DNA of 32,471 bases from Zetaproteobacteria bacterium (lineage in GTDB: Bacteria > Pseudomonadota > Zetaproteobacteria > Mariprofundales > Mariprofundaceae): contig QIFG01000071.1 in NCBI GenBank assembly GCA_003228735.1, positions 1-32,471 on the forward strand, read 5' to 3'. The notes beneath the pieces were generated by a model, which did no database searches, was not told where the DNA came from, and saw only the letters and a program-made list of their open reading frames with translations. Position numbers and translations under genes: made by a program. Numbering within the stretch: position 1 is the stretch's first letter; the number at the start of each line of letters is the position of its first letter. Positions 15,382 to 23,637 of the stretch are shown in pieces.

Positions 15382-16551
15382 CTAAAATTTATAAATCGCC
15401 TCCAACGCTCCAGTGTTCTGGCTCTTTTTGGTTAAACCATCCGACTTCAGGAATATCTGCTTATCCGACCAGTCATGGCGGAATTCTCCGCGCAGTTCCA
15501 CATGCTCCGTTGGCGCATAAGCCAGGGTAACAGTGCTCTCCTTCCACTTTTGTGTTGTGCCGCTACGGAAACCGTCCTTGTCATTGAAATACTCCGCGCG
15601 CAAAGCTAGGCGCCACTGATCCGTAAACTGATAGTTGGCATAGCCGGCTATGCCCCACCACTTGGCTGTAGCGCCCGCCGCCGTACCTTTTTTCTGCGTG
15701 CCGTAGTCGCCATTGATCACGAAGGAAAGCTCTTCCGTGGCGTTGATCGTCACCACTGCATCCACCAGATTGCGCGTTCCCTGACCGGTTGAGCCGGCCT
15801 CACGGCTGCTCATGCCCTGCACGCTCAGGGAAAACACGTCCGACGGAGAGAAGGCAATCATAGCTTCCACCGCTTTCTGCTTGTTGTCGTCCTTCAGGTT
15901 ATCCCATCCATTGTTAACGCCAACACCCACGGACACCATATCGCTCAGCTCATAGTGCAGGCGTGCACCCGTATGGGTGAAGGGAATGGCATATCCAAAC
16001 AGGATCGAGCGGGAGAAATTCAGGTTATCCGGGCTCTCAATCACCTCGGCCCCCTGCAAGGTGGCAAACTTACCGAACATCAGGTGTGCGCCACCCGCCT
16101 TATAACTGACAAATGCCTGTTGCACATCAAACTGATCGCTGCTTCCCGTTCCAGTCGATGCAGTGATATCGGCATCCGTGCCGGCGTTCAACACCACGGT
16201 GCCGCCAAAGCCTTCGTCCGGCTGCTTGCTAATGACCAGTTCCGCCATATTGAAGTTGAAACTGTTGGACTCGCGGTCGAACACGCGGTTGGCCGTACCA
16301 TCGTTGAAGGTGGTATTGCCGTTCGCATTGTAGGTGTACGAGGTGTCGATATACCCCCCAATTTGAATGCCCGATGCATCCAGCACTTCGCCAAAGGTGG
16401 GAATCTGCGCCGCACTGGTTTTGTGAGCACCGGCTTCTTCGGCTTGGGCGCCAACAGAAAGAGCCATCAGCCCTATCCATGCTGCAGGCACGGTAGCCAC
16501 GCCTATCAGCGCGGCTAACATAAAACTTAAAACACCTGTTCTCTTCATCAT
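15382..16551 (-). CDS. Outer-membrane beta-barrel porin, first gene of the glnK-amtB operon
   Basis: The 389-residue product has a long N-terminal signal region ending near SVGAQA, then a putative beta-barrel with alternating strands (QIGGYIDTSYTYN, MAELVISKQP, QAFVSYKAGGAHLMFGKFA) and a terminal phenylalanine (ALEAIYKF). It resembles the porin_4/OmpL-like (bbp2) group of putative porins, which is often found near amt-glnK genes. GGAG precedes the ATG by 6 nt. The sigma-54 promoter just upstream places it in the nitrogen regulon; it may admit ammonium or organic nitrogen, but the substrate is unknown. Confidence 0.82.
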   Translation of the reverse strand: MMKRTGVLSFMLAALIGVATVPAAWIGLMALSVGAQAEEAGAHKTSAAQIPTFGEVLDASGIQIGGYIDTSYTYNANGNTTFNDGTANRVFDRESNSFNFNMAELVISKQPDEGFGGTVVLNAGTDADITASTGTGSSDQFDVQQAFVSYKAGGAHLMFGKFATLQGAEVIESPDNLNFSRSILFGYAIPFTHTGARLHYELSDMVSVGVGVNNGWDNLKDDNKQKAVEAMIAFSPSDVFSLSVQGMSSREAGSTGQGTRNLVDAVVTINATEELSFVINGDYGTQKKGTAAGATAKWWGIAGYANYQFTDQWRLALRAEYFNDKDGFRSGTTQKWKESTVTLAYAPTEHVELRGEFRHDWSDKQIFLKSDGLTKKSQNTGALEAIYKF

Positions 16552-16618
16552 GTATTTCTCCTCATTGTTTTATTGCGCATTTCATTTCGCTTTTGAACGT
16601 ATTATGCAACTCCTACTA

Positions 16619-16634
16619 AGCAACAGCCGTGCCA
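16619..16634 (-). promoter_or_regulatory. Sigma-54 promoter of the porin-glnK-amtB operon
   Basis: The minus strand reads TGGCACGGCTGTTGCT, matching TGGCACG-N4-TTGC in all conserved positions. The predicted start of transcription is near 16607, giving a leader of about 56 nt before the ATG at 16551. Confidence 0.88.
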
Positions 16635-16698
16635 TGTTTTGCTATCTCCTTTTAAATCAATTGGTTACGCATTCGCCTCCTTTCTGGCTACCTTTATG

Positions 16699-16715
16699 TG
16701 CACAATCTTTGTGCA
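16699..16715. promoter_or_regulatory. NtrC-type dyad upstream of the porin-glnK-amtB promoter
   Basis: TGCAC-AATCTTT-GTGCA is a perfect five-base dyad with the 7-bp spacing of NtrC sites. It lies 65 bp upstream of the -24 element at 16634. A weaker half-site (AGCAC at 16731-16735) is centred about 32 bp further out, which would suit a second dimer. Binding is inferred. Confidence 0.72.
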
Positions 16716-16805
16716 GAATAATGTCGAACGAGCACAAAAGTTGGACTGTGAGGCCCCTGCATTGGCTGCTAGAGTCAGCGCCAAACGAATCAGGCGAAGG
16801 TAGAC

Positions 16806-17285
16806 ATGGAATTCGACACGCAATTTGGTTACTGGGGACTGCTTATTGCCGCTCTGATGTATGTGGTTGGCAACGGTATGTGGATCAACCACCTGGCGCG
16901 GAAGCGGCAGTGGCTGGGGTGGATGATGTGGAGCATCAGCGCCGTCATCCTCGTTGTTGTCGCAGCAGCCATTGAGGCGTATCTGAGCACCAGTGGCGGC
17001 GGCATGGCAGACAGACTCACCGGCGTGGATGGCGAGAACCACTGGATTGCCGTCTCCCTGTACGCGCTGATGTCCGTACCGGGTGCAGCCAGCGTCATAT
17101 TCAAGCAGGGCGCCCAGGAGACACGCCTGGCGCTGCTCATTACCGCCATTATCGTCTTTATTCCGGCTGGCATGAGCCTTGGCCCCGAAAGCGGTAACAT
17201 CGTGGCAGGTCTGGGCCTGACACTGGGCGTCTGCACCCTCGTCTTTGCCTGGCAATTTCTTCTGGATAAGGTGGAAACGGCATGA
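16806..17285 (+). CDS. Small membrane protein of unknown function, coupled to argB
   Basis: I do not recognise a named family. The 159-residue product has four clear hydrophobic segments (about residues 9-24, 36-57, 78-96 shorter, 107-125 and a last one near 132-152), with short charged loops such as NHLARKRQW and KQGAQETR. It has no signal peptide and no catalytic motif. The ATG follows AAGG at 5 nt, and its stop overlaps the argB start by 4 bp (ATGA), so the two are translationally coupled. It lies divergent from the nitrogen-regulated porin operon. A link with arginine synthesis is only positional. Confidence 0.75.
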   Translation: MEFDTQFGYWGLLIAALMYVVGNGMWINHLARKRQWLGWMMWSISAVILVVVAAAIEAYLSTSGGGMADRLTGVDGENHWIAVSLYALMSVPGAASVIFKQGAQETRLALLITAIIVFIPAGMSLGPESGNIVAGLGLTLGVCTLVFAWQFLLDKVETA

Positions 17286-18169
17286 GACACGCACAGGAAA
17301 GAGCAGCCACGCTGATCGAGGCCCTGCCCTATCTGCAGCGCTTTGCCGGTCAGACCATTGTCATCAAATATGGCGGCGCAGCCATGGCTGAAGAGGATCT
17401 GAAGTCCTCTTTCGCCACGGACATCACGCTGCTCAAGCAGATCGGCATCAACCCTGTCGTTGTGCACGGCGGCGGCCCCCAAATCGGCAAGGTGCTCGAA
17501 AAAATTGGCAAGCAGGCCAAGTTTGTGGATGGCTTGCGGGTGACCGACAGCGAAACCATGGATGTCGTCGAAATGGTGCTGGCCGGCCTGGTCAACAAGG
17601 AAATCGTCGGCAATATCAACCGGGCCGGAGGCAAGGCTGTGGGGTTGTCCGGCAAGGACGGCGGCCTGTTGTGCGCCCGAAAAATGATTGTGGAGCGGAA
17701 TTCCCCGGAGCTGGATGTGCCCGAGATTATCGACCTTGGCCATGTTGGCAGGGTGCACAAGGTGAACCCCGGCATACTTGAGGTGCTTGAACACGACCGC
17801 TTTGTGCCTGTCATTGCCCCTGTCGGTTATGACATTAACGAGGGTCAAAGCTACAACGTCAATGCTGACCTGGCTGCCAGCGCCATCGCCCAGGCGATTG
17901 GGGCGGCCAAGCTGATTCTGCTTACCGATGTCACCGGGGTGCTGGACGCCGACGGAAACCACTGCTCCCAACTGAGCGCCATTGAAGCCGAAAAGTGGAT
18001 CAAGAAGGGAACGATCAGCGGCGGCATGATCCCGAAGGTGAACTGCTGCATGGATGCCGTGCGGCACGGCGTTTCCAGAGCGCATATTCTGGATGGCCGG
18101 GAGCAACATGCCGTGCTGCTGGAGATGTTTACCGACGAAGGCGTCGGTACGGTTTTCGCAGCCGACTGA
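17282..18169 (+). CDS. argB: Acetylglutamate kinase ArgB
   Basis: ArgB phosphorylates N-acetylglutamate, the second step of arginine synthesis, in the cytoplasm. The 295-residue product has the amino-acid-kinase signatures [10 protein letters not shown] (about residues 23-32), [10 protein letters not shown] (61-70), [10 protein letters not shown] and LTDVTGVLD near residue 215. In many bacteria this enzyme is inhibited by arginine and relieved by PII, which is notable given the neighbouring glnK operon. It overlaps the upstream membrane-protein gene by 4 bp. Confidence 0.97.
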   Translation: MRHAQERAATLIEALPYLQRFAGQTIVIKYGGAAMAEEDLKSSFATDITLLKQIGINPVVVHGGGPQIGKVLEKIGKQAKFVDGLRVTDSETMDVVEMVLAGLVNKEIVGNINRAGGKAVGLSGKDGGLLCARKMIVERNSPELDVPEIIDLGHVGRVHKVNPGILEVLEHDRFVPVIAPVGYDINEGQSYNVNADLAASAIAQAIGAAKLILLTDVTGVLDADGNHCSQLSAIEAEKWIKKGTISGGMIPKVNCCMDAVRHGVSRAHILDGREQHAVLLEMFTDEGVGTVFAAD

Positions 18170-18213
18170 CACTGACTATATCTGATATCCCTGAACGGGA
18201 AGGAAAGCTAATA

Positions 18214-19272
18214 ATGAGACATATGAAACCATCCATCTTTCTGGCTCTTGCATTCATCCTGACGCTGGCTGCCTGCGATCAGGGGGCTGAGGATAAAGCC
18301 AAATCCGAAGCTCCGGCGGCCCCAACAGCTATGCAGCCAACGTTGCCTGCCCTGCCTGAGGGCATGGGTGTGCTGCCAACCATCATGCCGCAACCGGCTG
18401 ACAACCCGACTACGGCCGCCAGAGTGGAGCTTGGCAAGACGCTGTATTTTGAGCCGGCGCTGTCCAAGAGCGGCCAGTTTTCATGTAATTCCTGTCATAA
18501 CCTCGGCACCTTCGGAGTGGACAACCAGCGCTTCTCCATCGGCCACAAGTGGCAGCGCGGCGGCAGAAATGCGCCGACCGTGCTGAACTCGGGCTTCTGG
18601 AGTAAACAGTTCTGGGACGGACGGGCGCCGCTGCTGGAAGACCAGGCTAAGGGCCCGCCACTGAATCCTGTCGAAATGGCCTCCGCCAGCGAGGAAGAGG
18701 TTATTAAACGACTGCGGCAGGCAGGCTATGAGCCGCTGTTCGTCGAGGTCTTCGGCGGCGGCCCAGAAGCGCTCTCCTACGACAATATGGCCAAGGCGAT
18801 TGCCGCCTTTGAGCGCACGCTGACGACGCCGAACTCCGCCTTTGACAAATATGCGCGTGGTGAAGGCGATATCAGCGAGGCCGCCAAGCGCGGCATGCGG
18901 AAGGTGGACGAGATCGGCTGCACCAGTTGCCATTCAGGCCCCCTGTTCACCAACAACGCCTTCCAGAACTTTGCGTTCGGAACAGATGCCGGGCTCAAGG
19001 ATGTAACCGGCAAGGATGAGGACGACCATGTTTTCCGTGTCCAATCCTGGCGCAACGTGGCCATGACTGCGCCCTACTTCCACGATGGTTCGGCTGCCAC
19101 GCTGAATGACGCCATCCGCATCATGGCCGAGGTGCAGCTCGACACCGACTTGTCAGATGCGGATGTGGCCGACATCGCAGCATTTCTGGAAACCCTGACA
19201 GGTGAATCACCAAAGGTGGATTTCCCCATTCTGCCGCGCCCGGCAGGCCAGGCCCTGCAATGGCGTGACTAG
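18214..19272 (+). CDS. Di-heme cytochrome c peroxidase (CcpA/MauG family), predicted lipoprotein
   Basis: These periplasmic enzymes reduce hydrogen peroxide with electrons from small cytochromes. The 352-residue product has two c-heme motifs, CNSCH (residues 91-95) and CTSCH (236-240), plus family motifs RNAPTVLNSGFW, FWDGRAPLLEDQA and APYFHDGSAATL. The N-terminus is a lipoprotein signal (LTLAAC, C21) followed by an Ala/Pro-rich tether, so it is probably anchored in a membrane facing the periplasm. AAGGAAAG precedes the ATG. The open frame extends back to 17995, but that part overlaps argB. A terminator follows. Confidence 0.93.
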   Translation: MRHMKPSIFLALAFILTLAACDQGAEDKAKSEAPAAPTAMQPTLPALPEGMGVLPTIMPQPADNPTTAARVELGKTLYFEPALSKSGQFSCNSCHNLGTFGVDNQRFSIGHKWQRGGRNAPTVLNSGFWSKQFWDGRAPLLEDQAKGPPLNPVEMASASEEEVIKRLRQAGYEPLFVEVFGGGPEALSYDNMAKAIAAFERTLTTPNSAFDKYARGEGDISEAAKRGMRKVDEIGCTSCHSGPLFTNNAFQNFAFGTDAGLKDVTGKDEDDHVFRVQSWRNVAMTAPYFHDGSAATLNDAIRIMAEVQLDTDLSDADVADIAAFLETLTGESPKVDFPILPRPAGQALQWRD

Positions 19273-19294
19273 ACCGTCATAGTAAGACCCGCAT

Positions 19295-19329
19295 AAACCC
19301 CGGCGCGACACCGCGCCGGGGTTTGTTTA
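19295..19329 (+). terminator. Rho-independent terminator after the cytochrome c peroxidase gene
   Basis: A 13-bp perfect stem (AAACCCCGGCGCG / CGCGCCGGGGTTT, loop ACAC) spans 19295-19324 and is followed by GTTTA. It lies 22 bp after the peroxidase stop. The A-run on the left could let it act in both directions. Confidence 0.9.
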
Positions 19330-19357
19330 TGATCTCCGGCATATCACCGGAGGACGG

Positions 19358-20170
19358 ATGGGCGACATTTCAAGCGACGATCTTCTCGGGCAGGTCATCC
19401 AAATCTGTGAACAGGCTGGCCGGGCCATCGAGCAGGTACGACATGATGGCTTCTCCACTAAGTTCAAGGACAAAGCCGGCCATGACCCCGTCACCGCCGC
19501 AGATCATGCAGCCGATCACATATTGAGTGACAAGCTTACCGATCTCTTGCCCGGCAGCCGCTATTTCAGCGAAGAAAGTACGGAAGACGGGCGGGCAGGC
19601 AACCAATATTGCTGGATTGTGGATCCGCTGGACGGCACGAGAGAGTTCGTGCGCGGCATCCCTGAATACGCAGTCGCAGTCCTCTTGCAGGATAATGGGC
19701 AGAACAGGCTTGCCGTCATTCACAACCCGGCTACAAACACCACCATCGCCGGTACATCCAAAGGCATCACCCTGAGCGGCCAATTTGCCCAGGTAACGGG
19801 CACGTCAGAACTTAATGGCGCCAGGGCGCTGGCCAGCCGCACGGAGATGAAGGCCGGTGAATGGGACAACTTCCCCGACCTTGATCTGGTAGTGACAGGT
19901 TCAGTGGCCTGGAAATGCGCCCTTGTGGCGGCAGGCCGGGCCGACCTCACATTCACCCTTCGTCCCCGTCATGTCTGGGATGTGGGCGCAGGCTTTGCCC
20001 TGATTCGATGGGCGGGCGGCCACATCAGCGGTAAACAAGGCGAAGATATCGCCATCACACCTACACATACCAAGGTGCGCTGCTTTCTGGCTTCCAACAA
20101 TCACCTGCATACCGCCCTGCTGGAGCGGCTCAGAGATGTACCCCTGGGCCCGGATCGGCGCAGTTACTAA
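19358..20170 (+). CDS. cysQ: 3'(2'),5'-bisphosphate nucleotidase CysQ
   Basis: CysQ hydrolyses 3'-phosphoadenosine 5'-phosphate, a by-product of sulfate assimilation. The 270-residue product belongs to the inositol-monophosphatase superfamily: metal-site motifs DPVTAADHAAD (about residues 43-53), SEEST, WIVDPLDGTREFV (about 86-98) and HVWDVGAGFAL near residue 207. The VDPLDGTREF form is typical of CysQ rather than SuhB. GGAGGA stands 4 nt before the ATG. It has its own unit after a terminator. Confidence 0.9.
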   Translation: MGDISSDDLLGQVIQICEQAGRAIEQVRHDGFSTKFKDKAGHDPVTAADHAADHILSDKLTDLLPGSRYFSEESTEDGRAGNQYCWIVDPLDGTREFVRGIPEYAVAVLLQDNGQNRLAVIHNPATNTTIAGTSKGITLSGQFAQVTGTSELNGARALASRTEMKAGEWDNFPDLDLVVTGSVAWKCALVAAGRADLTFTLRPRHVWDVGAGFALIRWAGGHISGKQGEDIAITPTHTKVRCFLASNNHLHTALLERLRDVPLGPDRRSY

Positions 20171-20188
20171 GAACTAGCCATATGAACC

Positions 20189-20300
20189 ACGCCAAAACGC
20201 AAGTGAATGTCCCACACAAAGGCGCAATTAGAATGTCTCACGCCAAGACGCAAAGGAAGAGTATATATGTTCCCCTTTGCGGTCTTTGCGCCTTTGCGAG
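20189..20300. repeat. Interspersed CGCAAAG-type repeat with direct and inverted copies
   Basis: The 180-bp gap after cysQ contains ACGCCAAAACGCAA (20189-20202) and ACGCCAAGACGCAA (20240-20253), and GAATGTCCCAC and GAATGTCTCAC 26 bp apart. CAAGACGCAAAGG (20244-20256) can pair with CCTTTGCGGTCTTTG (20275-20289) to form a large hairpin. This style of CGCAAAG/CTTTGCG repeat is scattered in many bacterial genomes. ATGs inside it give open frames joined to the next gene, but they are unlikely starts. Confidence 0.65.
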
Positions 20301-20350
20301 AGATATTGTACATGGCTTTATTTATGTCCGCCTTAGTAACGCCATATCTC

Positions 20351-22015
20351 ATGACTCATGACCCTCCCCTGATCCGGGCCATGCTGGAGCCGGATTTCTA
20401 TCCGCATGAGGTGAGCGCGGTCGACCTGATCCAGACACATATCTCGTGGGTGTTGCTGGCCGGGGAATATGCCTACAAGGTCAAGAAGCCCGTTGATTTC
20501 GGCTTTCTCGATTTCACTCATCTTGCCCGGCGGAAACACTACTGTGAACAGGAACTGAACCTGAACCGGCAGCTATCCCCTGAACTGTATCTGGCTGTGC
20601 TTCCCATCTGCGAGCATGAAGACGCCTTCAACTTGGGCGAACAGGGCAAAGTCATCGAGTACTGCCTGAAGATGGTGCGGTTTGCGCAGCAGGACGTACT
20701 GGATCAGCGCTTGGCCAGTGGAACATTCAAGCCGGAATGGATGGATGAACTGGCAAGTGATGTCGCCAGCTTCCATGACCGGGCAGAAACCAGCGCGACG
20801 ATCTGCAACTTCGGCGGCATCGACTTTCTGCAGGAACATGTCGAAACCATTTTCAGGGTTGCCGCTCAGCATCTTGGCGAGGTGATTTCACCTGATGAAC
20901 TGGCTTCGCTCGAATCACACAGCTCGAAGTTCCTCAAGGCGCACACCAAAGCATATAAACAGCGGCAGAAGAACGGCTTCATCCGCGCCTGCCACGGCGA
21001 CCTGCACCTGAAAAACATCACCATGCACAAGGGGCATCCGCGCATTTTCGACTGCATCGAGTTCAACGACGAATTCCGCATGATCGACACCATGAGCGAT
21101 GCCGCCTTTCTGATGATGGACTGTATTTCCCGGCAGCGTCCCGATCTGGCCTACCGCTTTTTATCCCGGTATCTGGAACACACAGGCGATTATGAAGGCC
21201 TGAACCTGCTGCCGCTTTACCTGACCTACCGCGCCGGTGTGCGCGGCAAGGTGGCCTGTCTGCTGGCGGCCGACGGTCATCTGGACAACGAGAAAAGGCA
21301 GGAGCAACTGAAAGAGGCGCATCACTACTTCACGCTGGCCCCCACCTTTATGCTGGCGTCAACCTTTATCGACAAAAAGGCCACAGGCCGTTTGGACGGA
21401 CGAAAGTCCGCCCGACAAAAAGGCGGCACGCCGTTTGGACGCCCGTTCAGGGCGGGGCAAAGCCCCGAGGGCCGCAGGCCCGAGTCAAGGGTGAGGGGCA
21501 TGGATGCCCCGAATCATATGCCAGCCCCTCGCCTGTTTGTGATCGGCGGGCTGTCCGGCAGCGGCAAAAGCCATCTGTCCCTGATTGGCGCGGGAGAGAT
21601 TCCCGCCGTTGTTATCCGCAGCGACGCCACGCGCAAGCGCCTGGCACGGATTTACCCTGAACTGCTGCTATACGGCCTGGAGATGCATGCTAAGACCTAT
21701 GACGCCATGTTTGAAGCCGGGCGCACGGCGCTGAAAGCCGGATTTTCCGTCATTCTTGATGCCACATTTCTGCGCCGGCAAGACCGGGATCAAGCCAGGG
21801 ATCTGGCCGACGAGATGAAAACCGACTGCCATATCCTGTGGCTGGATATGGATGTGGGCACCCTACGCCAGCGGATACGAAACCGAGGCAACTCCGACAT
21901 TTCAGATGCGGATATCACCGTGCTTGAAAAGCAACTGGCTGAATACCAGCGGCCTGTCGAGCCGGACGTTCGGTTTCTTACAGACAGTGCCTGCTGGCCG
22001 CCAGAACACCTCTGA
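20351..22015 (+). CDS. Bifunctional APH-like kinase / AAA (P-loop) kinase fusion
   Basis: The product (554 residues from this start) joins an aminoglycoside-phosphotransferase-like domain (COG2187 type) to a P-loop kinase domain (COG0645 type), a known fusion of unknown substrate. The first half has HISWVLLAGEYAYKVKKPVD near residue 30, the catalytic HGDLHLKN (about 218-225) and IFDCIEF. The second half has Walker A GGLSGSGKS (about 399-407) and DATFLRRQDR. Between them, about 45 residues (RLDGRKSARQKGG and onward) are encoded by a palindromic repeat array at 21387-21509. The start at 20351 fits the family; ATGs upstream (20267, 20312) lie in repeat sequence. No clear ribosome binding site. 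Confidence 0.83.
   Translation: MTHDPPLIRAMLEPDFYPHEVSAVDLIQTHISWVLLAGEYAYKVKKPVDFGFLDFTHLARRKHYCEQELNLNRQLSPELYLAVLPICEHEDAFNLGEQGKVIEYCLKMVRFAQQDVLDQRLASGTFKPEWMDELASDVASFHDRAETSATICNFGGIDFLQEHVETIFRVAAQHLGEVISPDELASLESHSSKFLKAHTKAYKQRQKNGFIRACHGDLHLKNITMHKGHPRIFDCIEFNDEFRMIDTMSDAAFLMMDCISRQRPDLAYRFLSRYLEHTGDYEGLNLLPLYLTYRAGVRGKVACLLAADGHLDNEKRQEQLKEAHHYFTLAPTFMLASTFIDKKATGRLDGRKSARQKGGTPFGRPFRAGQSPEGRRPESRVRGMDAPNHMPAPRLFVIGGLSGSGKSHLSLIGAGEIPAVVIRSDATRKRLARIYPELLLYGLEMHAKTYDAMFEAGRTALKAGFSVILDATFLRRQDRDQARDLADEMKTDCHILWLDMDVGTLRQRIRNRGNSDISDADITVLEKQLAEYQRPVEPDVRFLTDSACWPPEHL
21387..21509 (+). repeat. Palindromic repeat array inside a coding sequence
   Basis: GCCGTTTGGACG occurs at 21387-21398 and again within GCCGTTTGGACGCCCG at 21430-21445. 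The full unit 21430-21488 ends GCCCGAGTCAA and matches the intergenic copy at 9135-9189 at both ends. Nested hairpins follow one another: CGGAC-GAAA-GTCCG, CGCCC-GTTCA-GGGCG, CGGGGC-AAA-GCCCCG, GGGCC-GCA-GGCCC and GGGGCAT-GG-ATGCCCC. The array is read through in frame as a basic, Gly/Arg-rich linker in the kinase fusion. Confidence 0.78.
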
Positions 22016-22021
22016 AAAACC

Positions 22022-23386
22022 TTACATAACCTCGACAGCATAGGCTGCCAGCCGGGAGCGCTCGGATTCACTGAGCGTGATATGGCCGGCATGCAGCCAA
22101 TTGCCAAAACGCATCACCGCCATCGTCAGGCCGTTCGTATGGGCCGTAAGATATGGCGTGTCGATCTGGGCATTGTTGCCCAGGATAATGATCTTCGAGC
22201 CCTCGCCCATGCGCGTGATGATCGTTTTCATCTGATGCGGCGTAAGATTCTGCGCCTCATCCACGATCAGCCAGGTTTTGGTGAAGGTGCGGCCGCGGGC
22301 AAAAGACAGTGCCGCCACCTCGATCTTGAACTGGCTCAATTCACTTCCCAGGCCTTCATACTCATCGCCCAGCAGCAGCGACAGGTTGTCGTTCATCGCG
22401 CCCATCCAAGGCTCCAGCTTTTCCTTTTCGGTTCCCGGCAGGTAACCGATATCCTGCCCCATCGGCACGGTGGCGCGCGTCACCAGGATGCGATCATACA
22501 ATCCAAGCTCCATGCATTGATGCAGGCCACAGGCCAGAGCCAGCAATGTCTTGCCGGTGCCGGCCTGGCCAAGAAGGGTGACCATATCGAGCGAATCATC
22601 CATCAACAGATTCATAGCCAGATTCTGGCCCGGATTCCTGGCCCGAATGCCCCACACGGCGTTACGCTTACTGTAATAGGAATGCGTTTCGTGCAACTGG
22701 ACAAAGCCATCTTCTTCATGCGCCACACAGCGCAGCATTAATTCCTTCTTGCCGGGGAGTTCGACAAAACCATTCAGGTGCGGCATTGGCAGGCTCTCCG
22801 GCCAGCGCAGGCGATAGTGACAACCTTCGGCTCCGTCCTCGACCTGCATATCCTCCCCCATGGCGTTCCATGTATCGCTATCCAGCGCCACGCTGCCGGT
22901 GGGCAGTACATCAATGTCGTCGACGACCTGATCCGAGCGGTAATCTTCCGTCACCAGGCCCAGGGCGCGGGCCTTGATGCGCAGGTTAATATCCTTGGAG
23001 ATAAGAATGACCTCGCGATCCGCACGCTCCTTCTGCAACGACATCGTTACGGCAATGATGCGGTTATCCCCCGTACCTTTGGCCAGTGCTTCGGGCAAGA
23101 TATCCAGGGCGCGATGATTCAATTCAAAGAACAGGCGGCCTCCACCGGGAAGCGGACAGCCGGCGGACAGGTCGTCACTACCTTCGCTCAAGGCATCCAG
23201 ATAGCGGGAAGCCTCGCGCACATTGCGGGCCAATTCATCGAAGCCGCGTTTAACCTTATCCATTTCCTCAAGCACCACGATGGGAAGAACAACATCATGC
23301 TCGTCAAAGCGCTTGATGGCCTGGGGATCGTGGATGAGAACATTGGTGTCGAGCACGTAAATCTTGCGTTTTTCTTCTGCCGCCAA
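22022..23386 (-). CDS. PIN-PhoH family protein (PhoH2-type RNA helicase/RNase)
   Basis: PhoH2-type proteins pair an N-terminal PIN ribonuclease with a C-terminal PhoH ATPase and act on RNA. The 454-residue product has the PIN motif YVLDTNVLIHDP (about residues 9-20) with further acidic residues (VVLEEMD, and the D of TGDNRIIA), and in the second half Walker A LLGQAGTGKTLLALA near residue 272 and Walker B TWLIVDEAQNLTPHQM near residue 369. It is convergent with the kinase fusion, with only 6 bp between stops. No clear ribosome binding site was examined upstream of the ATG at 23386; a downstream start is possible. Confidence 0.92.
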   Translation of the reverse strand: MAAEEKRKIYVLDTNVLIHDPQAIKRFDEHDVVLPIVVLEEMDKVKRGFDELARNVREASRYLDALSEGSDDLSAGCPLPGGGRLFFELNHRALDILPEALAKGTGDNRIIAVTMSLQKERADREVILISKDINLRIKARALGLVTEDYRSDQVVDDIDVLPTGSVALDSDTWNAMGEDMQVEDGAEGCHYRLRWPESLPMPHLNGFVELPGKKELMLRCVAHEEDGFVQLHETHSYYSKRNAVWGIRARNPGQNLAMNLLMDDSLDMVTLLGQAGTGKTLLALACGLHQCMELGLYDRILVTRATVPMGQDIGYLPGTEKEKLEPWMGAMNDNLSLLLGDEYEGLGSELSQFKIEVAALSFARGRTFTKTWLIVDEAQNLTPHQMKTIITRMGEGSKIIILGNNAQIDTPYLTAHTNGLTMAVMRFGNWLHAGHITLSESERSRLAAYAVEVM

Positions 23387-23483
23387 GGCCGCCTCCTCTG
23401 CTTCGATAAATCCCCGGCACGAATACCAAGGCTGGCGAAAAGCCTATGTCAAAAGCAGCCAAAAAACACCACAGAAACTTGAC

Positions 23484-23511
23484 TTGACAGGGGGGGCGCG
23501 GTTGGCATCAT
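23484..23511 (+). promoter_or_regulatory. Probable sigma-70 promoter for the tRNA-Gly/Cys/Leu cluster
   Basis: TTGACA (23484-23489), a 16-bp spacer and CATCAT (4/6 match to TATAAT) lie just upstream of tRNA-Gly. A GC-rich stretch CGCAACCCTCGCG follows the -10, consistent with a stringently controlled stable-RNA promoter. Confidence 0.55.
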
Positions 23512-23522
23512 TCGCAACCCTC

Positions 23523-23598
23523 GCGGGAATAGCTCAGTTGGTAGAGCGCAACCTTGCCAAGGTTGAGGTCGCCGGTTCGAATCCGGTTTCCCGCTCCA
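23523..23598 (+). tRNA. tRNA-Gly (anticodon GCC)
   Basis: A 76-nt cloverleaf: acceptor GCGGGAA pairs with TTCCCGC, D-arm GCTCAGTTGGTAGAGC, anticodon loop CTTGCCAA on a CAACC/GGTTG stem, T-loop GGTTCGAATCC and an encoded CCA end. It is the first of three tRNA genes whose order matches E. coli glyW-cysT-leuZ. Confidence 0.97.
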
Positions 23599-23637
23599 GT
23601 CTTATAGCCGTATGGCTCTTTTTTAGTCTTAATTCAA

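Noticed and set aside
16829-18172. Long minus-strand open frame across argB and its upstream neighbour
   Set aside because: It is the antisense shadow of argB; no conserved motif and no ribosome binding site.
17995-18213. N-terminal extension of the cytochrome c peroxidase frame
   Set aside because: It overlaps argB and would bury the lipoprotein signal; the ATG at 18214 has a ribosome binding site.
20207-20350. Upstream start codons of the APH/AAA fusion
   Set aside because: They fall inside repeat sequence and add residues with no family similarity, although the ATG at 20267 does have a GGAAG before it.
23606-23624. Short hairpin AGCC-GTAT-GGCT plus T-run between tRNA-Gly and tRNA-Cys
   Set aside because: The 4-bp stem is too weak for a convincing terminator and the tRNAs are likely cotranscribed; perhaps a processing site.
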